DNA of 64,000 nt, from positions 1 through 64,000 of the forward strand of contig JACVCO010000012.1 in the NCBI GenBank assembly GCA_016741995.1, in the 5' to 3' direction. The notes under the pieces are model-generated. The model was not told where the DNA came from and did no database searches. It worked only from the letters and a program-made list of their open reading frames with translations. Source of the DNA: Hydrogenophaga sp. Its GTDB lineage: Bacteria; Pseudomonadota; Gammaproteobacteria; Burkholderiales; Burkholderiaceae_C. Shown piece by piece: positions 1-10,016 of this stretch. The position numbers were made by a program, and so were the translations under genes. Numbering within the stretch: the first letter of the stretch is position 1; every line of letters begins with the position of its first letter.

Positions 1-673
1 CCTTCTTCGCGCGGCGCGCCTGCGCCTCGCCGACCGCGACTTCCCGGTTGATCTCCTTGATGTCGTGGATCACGAGGTGCATCTGCTCCTCGAGGTCCTT
101 GATCTTCTGCTGGCGATCGAGGATGTCCGGCTTCAGGCGCGCGAGCGCCGCCGAGTGCTTGCGCTTCAGCTTGATCTGCTTGTCGATCCAGCCGGGGCGC
201 GTCTCGTTCTTCGGGAAGATCGCGATGAAGTCCTTGCGCGGCATGCCGGCGTGCTTCACGCAGATCTGCATGATCTCCTTCTCGAGACCGCGGATCGTCG
301 CGACGTGGTCGCGCAGGTTGTTGATCAGCGCGTCGAACATCTTCGGCGCGAGCTTCAGCTCCATGAACTGGCCGGCCAGCTTCTTGCGGAGCTTCTGCGT
401 CTTCGGGTCCTTCGGCCCGACGCCGTCGAGCGCCTTCACGACCTGCTGGTGCAGCTTCGCGATGCCCGCGAAGCGGCGCGCCGCCTCCTCGGGATCCGGG
501 CCCGTCTCGAGCGCTTCTTCCTCTTCGCCGCCTTCCTCGTCCTCGGCTTGGCCGCGTTTCATGAGCAGAAAGGCGCCCAGACCGCCGCCGATCACCAGCA
601 CCAGCACCAGCGCGGTGATGATGATCAGCGTCTTTTTGCCCTTGGGCTTGGCGGCGGGAGCTTCGGTGGCCAT
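1..673 (-). CDS. FliL N-terminus joined to RpoD core segment (partial, chimeric frame)
   Basis: The frame opens at an ATG at 673 and runs without a stop past the left edge (224 codons visible). Residues 1 to about 55 look like flagellar basal-body protein FliL: a basic Ala/Lys/Pro-rich start, one membrane helix (about residues 15-38, containing LIIITALVLVLVIGGG) and an acidic Glu/Asp/Gly linker. From about residue 60 the sequence is the middle part of the housekeeping sigma factor RpoD (for example MFDALINNLRDHV, GLEKEIMQICVK, MPRKDFI, INREVAVGEAQARRAKK), leading toward region 2. Codon use shifts at the junction: the RpoD part uses GCG for almost every Ala, and often CTC and CCG, unlike the GCC/CTG style of the rest of the window. 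The switch lies in a run of GAG/GAA codons shared by both families. An assembly chimera at a contig end is the simplest reading; a real fusion cannot be excluded. Confidence 0.6.
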   Translation of the reverse strand, partial: MATEAPAAKPKGKKTLIIITALVLVLVIGGGLGAFLLMKRGQAEDEEGGEEEEALETGPDPEEAARRFAGIAKLHQQVVKALDGVGPKDPKTQKLRKKLAGQFMELKLAPKMFDALINNLRDHVATIRGLEKEIMQICVKHAGMPRKDFIAIFPKNETRPGWIDKQIKLKRKHSAALARLKPDILDRQQKIKDLEEQMHLVIHDIKEINREVAVGEAQARRAKK

Positions 674-741
674 GTCGCGAATCCTGTGTATGGGTGCCTG
701 GAGCGGTTGGTCAGAGCCAATGCCCCATATTCGAAGCGATT

Positions 742-1245
742 ATGGCCCCACGCACCGCGGGGGGCCGGGGGGGACTGGGGGCGGTGCAGTTGCCCGATTC
801 GGACGACGCGCCCCCGCGCCAGCGCCTGTGGCGCAACGCCGGCGAGGCGCTGCCCGCGGCCGAACCGCCACCCGCCGTACAAGCCGCCATCGCGGGCGTG
901 CAGGCGCTGATGGCCGGCGAGCGGCGCGACCTGCTGGAGGTCGAACTCGACACCGCGCGCCTCACCCCGTTCCACCAACGGGTCTACGACTTCGCGCGCC
1001 GCATCCCGCCCGGCCAGACGCGCACCTACGGCGAAGTCGCCCAGGCCCTGGGCGACCCGCAACTGGCACGTGCCGTGGGCCGGGCCATGGGCGCCAACCC
1101 GTTCGCCCCCATCGTGCCCTGCCACCGCGTGATGGCCGCGGGCGGCAAACCCGGCGGCTTCTCGGCGCGCGGCGGCGCCGCCACCAAGCTGCGCATGCTG
1201 GCGATCGAGGGGGCGCTGGCACCGGACCTGTTCGGTCACGGCTGA
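742..1245 (+). CDS. methylated-DNA--protein-cysteine methyltransferase (MGMT/Ogt family)
   Basis: A 167-residue suicide DNA-repair protein that moves the methyl group from O6-methylguanine (or O4-methylthymine) to its own cysteine. The hallmark IVPCHRV motif is present, with the acceptor Cys at residue 127 and the helix-turn-helix part (GQTRTYGEVAQALGDP...RAVGRAMGANP) just before it. The N-terminal half is short and low in conservation, as in many single-domain MGMTs. An upstream in-frame GTG at 694 would add 16 residues unlike the family, so I prefer ATG 742; no clear Shine-Dalgarno is visible, so a very short leader is possible. It is divergent from the frame starting at 673. Function is well supported by family; whether it is Ogt or Ada-C type cannot be told. 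Confidence 0.85.
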   Translation: MAPRTAGGRGGLGAVQLPDSDDAPPRQRLWRNAGEALPAAEPPPAVQAAIAGVQALMAGERRDLLEVELDTARLTPFHQRVYDFARRIPPGQTRTYGEVAQALGDPQLARAVGRAMGANPFAPIVPCHRVMAAGGKPGGFSARGGAATKLRMLAIEGALAPDLFGHG

Positions 1246-1249
1246 GGCG

Positions 1250-2287
1250 TCATGCCCGCGCGAACAGCTCCGCCAACGCCACCGCCGACAGCGGCGCACA
1301 CCCCTCGGCCTTGTTGCTGATGGTCACGTAGGCGTTCTGCCCCGCGCCGGTGATGCCGCGCACCGTGCGCACGATCAGTTCGCGCGTGTCGGCGTCCACG
1401 TCGTGGATGCGGTCGTAGGGGCTGTATTCGCGCTGCGCGTCTTCGTAGCCGTAGGCGCCGTGCAGCGGGTTGAGGTTCCAGCGGCACACCATCGGGCCGG
1501 GCCAGAGCGCGCGCAGCAGGGGCAATTGATCGGCCATGCGCGGCATCTTGGCGTGCAGGCCCAGGCAGTAGGTGGCGCCAGCGTCGCGCAGCACGGCGGC
1601 CAGGGCCGGGGCCGCGGTGGGCGCAAGCCATTCGCGGTCGCGCACCTCCACGGCGATCACGCCATCGGGGGTGGCGCTGCGCACATCCGGCAGGGCCTTG
1701 AGCAGGGCGCGCAGGCGCTCCAGCAGCAGCGGCAGCCGATGCAACTGCGCAAAGGGCAGGGGGCTGAGCTGGAACACCAGCGCACCTGTCTTGTGGCCCA
1801 GGCCGGCGAGCGCAGGGAGCACGAACTCGTTCACGGCCACGGTCGGATCCAGGAACAGCGGGTTGGGCTGGCGGCCTTGCCCGTCCTCGCCACGCACCTG
1901 GGCGTCGCACACCAGCGCGGGCGCTTTCACCACGAAGCGGAAATCGTCGGGCACCTGCTGCGCGTAACGCGCGAACTGCGCCTCGGTGAGCGGGCGGTAG
2001 AAGCTGCGGTCGACGCAGACGCTGCGCAGCAGCGGGTGCCGCGCGTAGGCGGTGAGCCCCTGGCGGGAGAGCGTTGCTTCCGGGTAGCCGCGTTCCCACA
2101 CCAGGCCGGCCCAACCCGGGTAGCTCCACGACGAGGTGCCCAGGCGCAGGCGGGGTGGCAGCGCGGTGGCCAGGGTGTGCAAGGTCTCGTCGTGGGCGGC
2201 CGGCTGCACGCCGGTTCGCGCGCGCGGCGGCGGGGCACCGGCGGGTGGCGGTGCCGGCGGTTCACCCCCGAAGAAGTCGTCCTGCAT
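1250..2287 (-). CDS. DUF72 domain-containing protein
   Basis: A 345-residue protein of the DUF72 (YecE-like) family, a TIM-barrel-like fold of unknown biochemical role. Family features seen: LRLGTSSWSYPGW near the start of the domain (about residue 50), SFYRPLTEAQFARYAQQVPD (about 95), DFRFVVKAP, a VFQLSPLPF segment and a C-terminal MVCRWNLNPLHGAYGYEDAQ followed by ISNKAEGCAPLSA. The first 45 residues are Pro/Ala-rich and probably disordered. The start at 2287 (MQDDFFGG) is chosen because upstream codons read into the leader of the divergent tex gene. It ends 4 bases after the MGMT stop, tail to tail. Confidence 0.8.
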   Translation of the reverse strand: MQDDFFGGEPPAPPPAGAPPPRARTGVQPAAHDETLHTLATALPPRLRLGTSSWSYPGWAGLVWERGYPEATLSRQGLTAYARHPLLRSVCVDRSFYRPLTEAQFARYAQQVPDDFRFVVKAPALVCDAQVRGEDGQGRQPNPLFLDPTVAVNEFVLPALAGLGHKTGALVFQLSPLPFAQLHRLPLLLERLRALLKALPDVRSATPDGVIAVEVRDREWLAPTAAPALAAVLRDAGATYCLGLHAKMPRMADQLPLLRALWPGPMVCRWNLNPLHGAYGYEDAQREYSPYDRIHDVDADTRELIVRTVRGITGAGQNAYVTISNKAEGCAPLSAVALAELFARA

Positions 2288-2398
2288 CGGGCGATCTTCG
2301 CTCAAGGCCGCCGTTGCCCGGGCCGCCGCGCGCCTGTGGCAGACTCCGGCGCTTCGTTTTTCGTGAGGGGCGCCATGGGGCGCCCGGGTCTTTTCGTC

Positions 2399-4729
<2,331 letters not shown>

Positions 4730-4768
4730 TCGCCGCCCGAGCGGCGCGCCCGCGCCGCCACCGCGGGC

Positions 4769-4795
4769 TCAAGTTCGTCGCGCAATTGCCGATCA
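4769..4795 (+). promoter_or_regulatory. predicted sigma-28 (FliA) promoter for first HDOD gene
   Basis: TCAAGTTC, an 11-base spacer, then GCCGATCA. This matches the FliA consensus (TAAAGTTT, 11 bases, GCCGATAA) at 6/8 and 7/8 positions with exact spacing. The site lies 40 bases upstream of the start codon at 4835, with a GGAGG just downstream at about 4798. It suggests expression with late flagellar and chemotaxis genes. Confidence 0.6.
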
Positions 4796-4834
4796 GGGAG
4801 GAAGAAATCCCTGAATCTCCGCCCGCGTCAACCG

Positions 4835-5662
4835 ATGGACTTACAAGCCCTGCTCAATTACCCGGGTGCCTTGCCCGCGATGTCGCGCACCGTCGCCGAT
4901 CTGATGTCGGAGATGAACAAGGAAGACCCGAGCCCGAAACGGGTCGGGGAACTGGTGGCGCAAGACCCCTCGCTCACCACGCGGGTGCTGCGCCTCTCGA
5001 ACTCGTCCTTCTTCCGCTCCAGCCGCAAGATCGGCAACCCGCACGAGGCCGTGGCCATGCTGGGCATGACGCACGTGCGTTCGCTGGTGATGGCCGCCGC
5101 GCTCGGTTCGAGCTTCAAGAACGTGCCGGGCGTGAACCTGAACCAGTTCTGGCGCTACAGCCTGCGTGCGGCCGATATCTCCAAGTCGCTCGCCGAGGTG
5201 CTGCGCCAGAACACCGGCAACGCCTACACCGCCGGCCTGATCCATGCCATCGGCGACCTGGTGATGCACATCGCCATGCCCGATGAGGTGGCGCCGCTGG
5301 ACATGGGCACGCCGCCGCTGGACCTGAACCGCGCCGCGGCCGAACGCAACCGTTTCGGCTACACCTACGCCGAGGTCGGCGCGGGCATGGTGGAGCGCTG
5401 GAACTTCCCCGAGGCGATCGTCAACGCCCTGCAGCACCAGACGCAGCCCTTCGAGGGCGATGCCTACGAGCCGCTGGCCGGCGTGGTGCACCTGGCGTCG
5501 TGGCGCGCGCGCGCCGAAGAGATCCAGCTCGACGACACCGGCCTGGCCGCCACCTTCCCCGACATGGTCGGCATCGCGCTCGGGCTGGACCTGGGCGCCG
5601 TGCTCGGCAAGGACCCGGAGGAGTGGTCTTTCGACGACGCACTGGCGGCCTTCGTCGACTGA
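4835..5662 (+). CDS. HDOD domain-containing signalling protein 1
   Basis: A 275-residue protein made almost wholly of one HDOD domain, a metal-ligand-poor relative of HD phosphohydrolases used as a scaffold in bacterial signalling. Typical elements: VGELVAQDPSLTTRVLRLSN at about residue 50, FRSSRKIGNPHEAVAMLGMT, LNQFWRYSL, and AYTAGLIHAIGDLVMH near residue 140 in place of the catalytic HD pair. No output domain or membrane segment is visible. A second HDOD gene follows 78 bases downstream and shares the LNQFWRYSL, YTAGLIH/FTAGLIHGIG and SWRARAEE segments, so the pair is a tandem duplication. Both have a FliA-like promoter of their own, which points to a job in motility or chemotaxis; this is inference. 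Confidence 0.85.
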   Translation: MDLQALLNYPGALPAMSRTVADLMSEMNKEDPSPKRVGELVAQDPSLTTRVLRLSNSSFFRSSRKIGNPHEAVAMLGMTHVRSLVMAAALGSSFKNVPGVNLNQFWRYSLRAADISKSLAEVLRQNTGNAYTAGLIHAIGDLVMHIAMPDEVAPLDMGTPPLDLNRAAAERNRFGYTYAEVGAGMVERWNFPEAIVNALQHQTQPFEGDAYEPLAGVVHLASWRARAEEIQLDDTGLAATFPDMVGIALGLDLGAVLGKDPEEWSFDDALAAFVD

Positions 5663-5674
5663 ACCCGAAAGGCC

Positions 5675-5701
5675 TCAAGTTCGCGTCACGGGTTTCGATA
5701 T
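5675..5701 (+). promoter_or_regulatory. predicted sigma-28 (FliA) promoter for second HDOD gene
   Basis: TCAAGTTC, an 11-base spacer, then TTCGATAT. The -35 octamer and spacer length are identical to the site before the first HDOD gene; the -10 keeps the CGATA core but is weaker. It lies 39 bases before the ATG at 5741. Confidence 0.45.
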
Positions 5702-5740
5702 TCCATTCAGCCATCCCGCCCGCCACCATCGAGTCACGCC

Positions 5741-6649
5741 ATGCACCTCGAAAAACTCCTCAAGCAACCGCAGGCCCTGCCGTCGGTCCCGAAGGTGGTG
5801 CGCAAACTCATCGACACCTTCGAACAGCCCGACGTCGACCCGATGCTGGTGGCCTCGCTGATCGAGGAAGACCCGGTGCTCACGGCCAAGCTGCTCAAGA
5901 CGGCCAACTCGGCCTTCTTCGGCCTGTCGCGCAACGTGACCAATGCGCGCGAAGCCATGAACATCCTGGGCCTGATCAAGGTGCGTGCCCTGGTGGTGGC
6001 CAGCGCCCTGGGTGAAGGCTTTCACACCGTGGGTGGCGTGAACCTGAACCAGTTCTGGCGCTACAGCCTCAACAGCGCCAACCTGGCGCGCTACATCGCG
6101 CTGCCGATCCGCATCGACGAGAACACCGCCTTCACCGCGGGCCTGATCCACGGCATCGGCGAACTCGTGATGCACGTGGGCATGCCCGAGGCCATGATCG
6201 ACCTCGACCGCAGCATCCCGATGCTCGACCTCAAGCGCTCGCGCGCCGAGCGCAGCGTGTTCGGCTACAGCTACGCCGAGGTGGGCGCCGCGCTGGCGCG
6301 CGAGTGGAAGTTCCCGCGCCGCATGATCAACGCCATCGAGCACCAGACCGCGCCGTTCGACAACGACGTGTACGAGCCGATCGCGGGTGTGATCCACATC
6401 GCTTCCTGGCGCGCCCGCGCCGAAGAGCAGGACATGCGCGGCGAGCTGCTGATCAACACCTACCCCGACCCGGTGGGCCTGGTGCTGGGCATCGACCCGG
6501 ACACCGTGGTGGCCGACCGCATTCCCTCGATCTCGCGCGAAACCGATTTCGACGAGCCGACGCCGCCGGCCGAGGCCGAACCGGTGCCTTTCAAGGATTC
6601 GGTGCCGTTCCGCCATTCCGTGCCGTTCAAGGACTCGGTGCCGCACTGA
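5741..6649 (+). CDS. HDOD domain-containing signalling protein 2 with repeat tail
   Basis: A 302-residue HDOD protein paralogous to the gene just upstream (shared LLKTANSAFFGLSR-type helix, VNLNQFWRYSLN, FTAGLIHGIGELVMH, YEPIAGVIHIASWRARAEE). The HDOD domain occupies roughly residues 10-255. It differs from its neighbour by a 40-residue acidic and Pro-rich C-terminal extension ending in three copies of a six-residue unit (VPFKDS, VPFRHS, VPFKDS) plus VPH. The extension has no recognised fold and may be a partner-binding tail. The start at 5741 gives the conserved MHLEKLLKQPQALPSVP opening. A predicted FliA promoter precedes it, and the gene could also be read through from the first HDOD gene. 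Confidence 0.85.
   Translation: MHLEKLLKQPQALPSVPKVVRKLIDTFEQPDVDPMLVASLIEEDPVLTAKLLKTANSAFFGLSRNVTNAREAMNILGLIKVRALVVASALGEGFHTVGGVNLNQFWRYSLNSANLARYIALPIRIDENTAFTAGLIHGIGELVMHVGMPEAMIDLDRSIPMLDLKRSRAERSVFGYSYAEVGAALAREWKFPRRMINAIEHQTAPFDNDVYEPIAGVIHIASWRARAEEQDMRGELLINTYPDPVGLVLGIDPDTVVADRIPSISRETDFDEPTPPAEAEPVPFKDSVPFRHSVPFKDSVPH
6584..6637 (+). repeat. three tandem 18-base repeats in HDOD2 3' end
   Basis: Three consecutive 18-base units, gtgcctttcaaggattcg, gtgccgttccgccattcc and gtgccgttcaaggactcg, encode VPFKDS/VPFRHS/VPFKDS. A partial fourth unit (gtgccgcac) runs into the stop codon. Units 1 and 3 are the closest pair. Confidence 0.9.
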
Positions 6650-6686
6650 ACGCGCGCCGAGGCCCGGGTCGCGGACAATCCGCGCC

Positions 6687-7781
6687 ATGCGAGCACTGCG
6701 CCTCTACGCCGGGCCCCTGGCCCTCCAGCACATCCGTGACCACGGCCTGAGCCCCGCGCATGTGGGCGTGATTCCCGCGGCCGCGGGCGGCCCCAAGGGC
6801 CTGATCCTCGGCCCCGTCGACCGGCTGCTGTTCGGCCACTGGCTGCGCGACGCGCCCCAGCCCATCCACCTCATCGGCGCGTCCATCGGCGCATGGCGCA
6901 TGGGCACGGCCTGCCTGGCGCAACCCATGGCCGCGCTCGAGCGGCTCGAGCACGACTACATCCACCAGCACTACGAACTGCCCGCCGGCCAGCGCCGCCC
7001 CACGGCCCAGCAGGTGAGCGACGCGTTCGCGTCCAACCTGCAGGCCTTCTACGGCGGGCGCGTCGACGAGGTGCTGCACCACCCGCGCTGGCGGCTGCAC
7101 ATCGTCACCTCGCGCGGGCGGCACCTGCTCGCGCGCGACGGCCGCTTGCGCACGCCGCTGGGCTACCTGGGTGCCTTCGCCGCCAACGCGCTGCGCCGCC
7201 GCTCGCTGGGCGACTGGCTCGAACGCGTGGTGTTCTCCGCGCCCGAGGCCGGCCGCGGCGGCATCAGCCAGCTGCCCTTCGGCACGCAGGACCTGCGCAC
7301 GCGCCAGATCCCGCTCGGGCAGCACAACTTCATGCCGGCCCTGCAGGCCAGCTGCTCCATTCCCTTTGTGCTGCGGCCCGTGGCCGACATCCCCGGCGCG
7401 CCCCAGGGCACGTACTGGGACGGCGGCATCACCGACTACCACCTGCACCTGCGCTACCACGCCCCGGCCGAGGCGCCGATCGTGCTGTACCCGCACTTCC
7501 AGAAGGCGGTGGTGCCGGGCTGGCTCGACAAGGCCTGGAAGCGCCGCCACCGCAGCAGCGACGCGCTGGACCACATGCTGGTGATCGCGCCCGACCCGGC
7601 CTGGGTGCGCGCGTTGCCCAACGGCAAGCTGCCCGACCGCAGCGACTTCGACCGCTATGGGCAGAACCTGGGCGCGCGCGTGAAAGCCTGGAGCGCGGCG
7701 GTGCAGGCCGCCCGGCAGCTGGCCGACGAGCTGGGCGAATGGCTCGCGAAGCCCGAGGCGGCGCGCGTCGAGGCGCTCTGA
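6687..7781 (+). CDS. patatin-like phospholipase family protein
   Basis: A 364-residue patatin-fold serine hydrolase. The oxyanion-type Gly-rich loop AAAGGPKG lies near residue 32, the nucleophile elbow GASIG has Ser66, and the catalytic Asp is in WDGGITDYH (Asp245), giving the Ser-Asp dyad of patatins. No signal peptide or membrane segment is evident, so it is probably cytosolic or membrane-peripheral. Substrate is unknown; family members cleave acyl chains from phospholipids. The ATG at 6687 follows a palindromic GC-rich element with an embedded ACAAT (6670-6684), leaving a very short leader. It is not clearly co-transcribed with the HDOD genes and ends 37 bases before the trhO start. Confidence 0.85.
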   Translation: MRALRLYAGPLALQHIRDHGLSPAHVGVIPAAAGGPKGLILGPVDRLLFGHWLRDAPQPIHLIGASIGAWRMGTACLAQPMAALERLEHDYIHQHYELPAGQRRPTAQQVSDAFASNLQAFYGGRVDEVLHHPRWRLHIVTSRGRHLLARDGRLRTPLGYLGAFAANALRRRSLGDWLERVVFSAPEAGRGGISQLPFGTQDLRTRQIPLGQHNFMPALQASCSIPFVLRPVADIPGAPQGTYWDGGITDYHLHLRYHAPAEAPIVLYPHFQKAVVPGWLDKAWKRRHRSSDALDHMLVIAPDPAWVRALPNGKLPDRSDFDRYGQNLGARVKAWSAAVQAARQLADELGEWLAKPEAARVEAL

Positions 7782-7800
7782 GCGAAGCCCCACCGGGGTG

Positions 7801-7817
7801 GGCGGGATAATCCCGCC
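7801..7817 (+). promoter_or_regulatory. perfect 17-base palindrome with embedded -10-like GATAAT
   Basis: GGCGGGAT, A, ATCCCGCC forms a perfect inverted repeat ending one base before the trhO GTG at 7819. It contains GATAAT, a good -10 hexamer, so it may be a promoter element or an operator for a very short leader. A similar palindrome, CGCGGA-CAA-TCCGCG, sits at 6670-6684 just before the patatin-like gene. Confidence 0.4.
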
Positions 7818-7818
7818 C

Positions 7819-8805
7819 GTGAACGCGCCTTACCTCACCGCTGCCCTCTACAAGTTCGTCGACCTGCCCGACCACGCCGCGCTGCGCGAGCCACTGCACG
7901 CGCTGTGCGAGGCGCAACGCGTCAAGGGCACGCTGCTGCTGGCGCGCGAGGGCATCAACGGCACCATCGCCGGGCCCGAGGCCGGGGTGCGTGCGGTGCT
8001 CGCGCACCTGCGCGGCGACGCGCGGCTGGCCGATCTGCAGCACAAGGAGGCCTGGGCCGACGCGCCGCCGTTTCACCGGCTGAAGGTGCGGCTCAAGCGC
8101 GAGATCGTCACGCTGGGCGTGCCGGGGCTGGACCCGACGAAGACCGTGGGGCAGTACGTGAAGCCCGCCGACTGGAACGCGCTGATCGCGCAGCCCGATG
8201 TGCTGTTGATCGACACCCGCAACGACTACGAGGTGAAGATCGGCACCTTCGAAGGCGCGATCGACCCCGGCATCCGCAGCTTCACCGAACTGCCCGCCTG
8301 GCTGGAACAACACGCCGCGCTGCAGGGCGAGCGCAAGCCGCGCGTGGCCATGTTCTGCACCGGGGGCATCCGCTGCGAGAAATCCACCGCGCTGCTGAAG
8401 ATGCGCGGCTTCGACGAGGTGTATCACCTCGAGGGCGGCATCCTGAAGTACCTGGAAGAGGTGCCGCCCGAGCAGAGCCGCTGGCAGGGCGAGTGCTTCG
8501 TGTTCGACGAGCGCGTGAGCGTGGGCCACGGCCTGCAGCCGGGTGCATCGGCGCTGTGCCGTTCCTGCCGCTGGCCCCTCACCGATGAAGACCGGCGCTC
8601 GCCCCTGTTCCAGGCCGGCGTGAGCTGCCCGCATTGCCACGACCAGCGCAGCGACGAAGAGCGCGAGCGCCTGGCCGAGCGCCAGCGCCAGGTGGAACTG
8701 GCCCGCCGGCGCGGGCAGCAGCACATCGGCACCCCGATGGCGACGCAGGCGCCCTCGGCACCCGCCGCAACTCAGGCGAAGGACGCGTCGAGCATCTCGC
8801 GGTAG
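7819..8805 (+). CDS. trhO: tRNA uridine(34) 5-hydroxylase TrhO (rhodanese family)
   Basis: A 328-residue YceA/TrhO-type protein. TrhO carries out oxygen-dependent hydroxylation of U34 in certain tRNAs, a step toward 5-carboxymethoxyuridine or methoxyuridine. Visible parts: an N-terminal acylphosphatase-like domain ([18 protein letters not shown]), a central rhodanese domain with [17 protein letters not shown] and the active-site loop [10 protein letters not shown] (Cys180), and a C-terminal extension with CRSC and CPHC that may bind a metal. The GTG at 7819 gives the family start; an in-frame ATG at 7798 would translate the palindrome before it. The last 34 bases overlap the 3' end of the convergent alcohol dehydrogenase gene. 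Confidence 0.9.
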   Translation: MNAPYLTAALYKFVDLPDHAALREPLHALCEAQRVKGTLLLAREGINGTIAGPEAGVRAVLAHLRGDARLADLQHKEAWADAPPFHRLKVRLKREIVTLGVPGLDPTKTVGQYVKPADWNALIAQPDVLLIDTRNDYEVKIGTFEGAIDPGIRSFTELPAWLEQHAALQGERKPRVAMFCTGGIRCEKSTALLKMRGFDEVYHLEGGILKYLEEVPPEQSRWQGECFVFDERVSVGHGLQPGASALCRSCRWPLTDEDRRSPLFQAGVSCPHCHDQRSDEERERLAERQRQVELARRRGQQHIGTPMATQAPSAPAATQAKDASSISR

Positions 8806-9911
8806 TTCTCGGGGCTGGCCAGGCGCGGGTTGGTCTTGTGGCAGTGGTCGGCCAGCGCGCCTTCGATCACGCGGTCGAACACCGCCACCTCCACACCCAT
8901 GGCGCGCAGGCCGGGCGGCAGCCCCAGGCGCGCGCTCATGTCGCGCACGGCCTCGGCCACATCGCCCGCGGAACCCAGGCCCATGGCCTCGGCCATGCGC
9001 TGCAGGCGCTGCTCCTTCTGCATCGACTCGGTCTGGGCGTTGAAGCCGATGACCGCCGGCAGGAACACCGCGTTGAGCGTGCCGTGGTGCAGCCGCGGGT
9101 TGACGCCGCCCAGGCTGTGGCTGAGGCTGTGCACGCAGCCCAGGCCCTTCTGGAAGGCCATGGCGCCCTGCATGCTGGCGCTCATCATGTTCATGCGGGC
9201 CTCGCGGTCGGCGCCGTTCTTCGTGGCGCGTTCGATGTGCGCCCAGCCGCGGCGCAGGCCATCGAGCGCGATGCCGTCGGCCGGCGGGTTGAAAGCCGCG
9301 CTCATGAAGGTTTCCATGCAGTGCGCGATCGCGTCCATGCCGGTGGCGGCCGTCAGCAGCGGCGGCAGGCCCAGCGTGAGCTCGGGGTCGAGCAGGGCGG
9401 TTCTGGGCACCAGGTGCCAGCTGTGGAAACCCAGCTTGCGGCCGTCGTCCACGATGAGGATGGCGCCGCGCGCGACCTCGCTGCCGGTGCCGGCCGTGGT
9501 GGGCACGGCAATCAGCGGCGGCACGGCGGTGGTGATCTTGGGCGAGCCGCCTTCGATGGTGGCGTAGGTCTTGAGCGGGCCTTCGTGCGTGGCGGCGATG
9601 GCCACGCCCTTGGCGCAGTCGATGGCGCTGCCGCCACCGAGCGCGATCAGGCCGTCGCAGCCTTGCGCCTTGTAGATGGCGGCGGCCGCGCGCACCGCGG
9701 CTTCGGTGGGGTTGGAGGGGGTCTGGTCGAACACCGCGGGTTGCAGCCCGGGCAGGGCGGCCAGCAGGCGGTCGAGCAGGCCGACGGCTTTCACGCCGGC
9801 ATCGGTGACGACCAGGGGTCGGGCCATGCCCACGCGCTCGCATTCGGCCTTGAGCTGGGCGAGCGCGCCGAAGTCGATGACGATGTTTGTCACGTAGAGG
9901 ATCTGGGGCAT
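8772..9911 (-). CDS. iron-containing alcohol dehydrogenase
   Basis: A 379-residue member of the type III (Fe-dependent) alcohol dehydrogenase family. The NAD(P)-binding [11 protein letters not shown] motif is near residue 95, followed by [10 protein letters not shown], the [21 protein letters not shown] segment and the metal-binding His residues in AHCMETF and [22 protein letters not shown]. Substrate cannot be read from the sequence; relatives oxidise or reduce short alcohols, aldehydes or maleylacetate. The start MPQILYVTN at 9911 lies opposite the lipase gene, with about 105 bases of shared upstream region that holds a small TTCGCC/GGCGAA inverted repeat at 9938-9957. Its 3' end overlaps trhO. 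Confidence 0.88.
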   Translation of the reverse strand: MPQILYVTNIVIDFGALAQLKAECERVGMARPLVVTDAGVKAVGLLDRLLAALPGLQPAVFDQTPSNPTEAAVRAAAAIYKAQGCDGLIALGGGSAIDCAKGVAIAATHEGPLKTYATIEGGSPKITTAVPPLIAVPTTAGTGSEVARGAILIVDDGRKLGFHSWHLVPRTALLDPELTLGLPPLLTAATGMDAIAHCMETFMSAAFNPPADGIALDGLRRGWAHIERATKNGADREARMNMMSASMQGAMAFQKGLGCVHSLSHSLGGVNPRLHHGTLNAVFLPAVIGFNAQTESMQKEQRLQRMAEAMGLGSAGDVAEAVRDMSARLGLPPGLRAMGVEVAVFDRVIEGALADHCHKTNPRLASPENYREMLDASFA

Positions 9912-10016
9912 GGTCGTCTCCGGTTATGTTTCTGCCTTTCGCCGAATCGGTGGCGAAGCTTTGCGAACTATAGGCACGCCGCCCGTGGGGGTGGTCGCCC
10001 AAAAGACAATCCACGC

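Noticed and set aside
1403-2398. Long in-frame extension upstream of tex
   Set aside because: It is antisense to the DUF72 gene, has no family similarity, and is open only because high GC makes stop codons rare. Tex begins at 2399.
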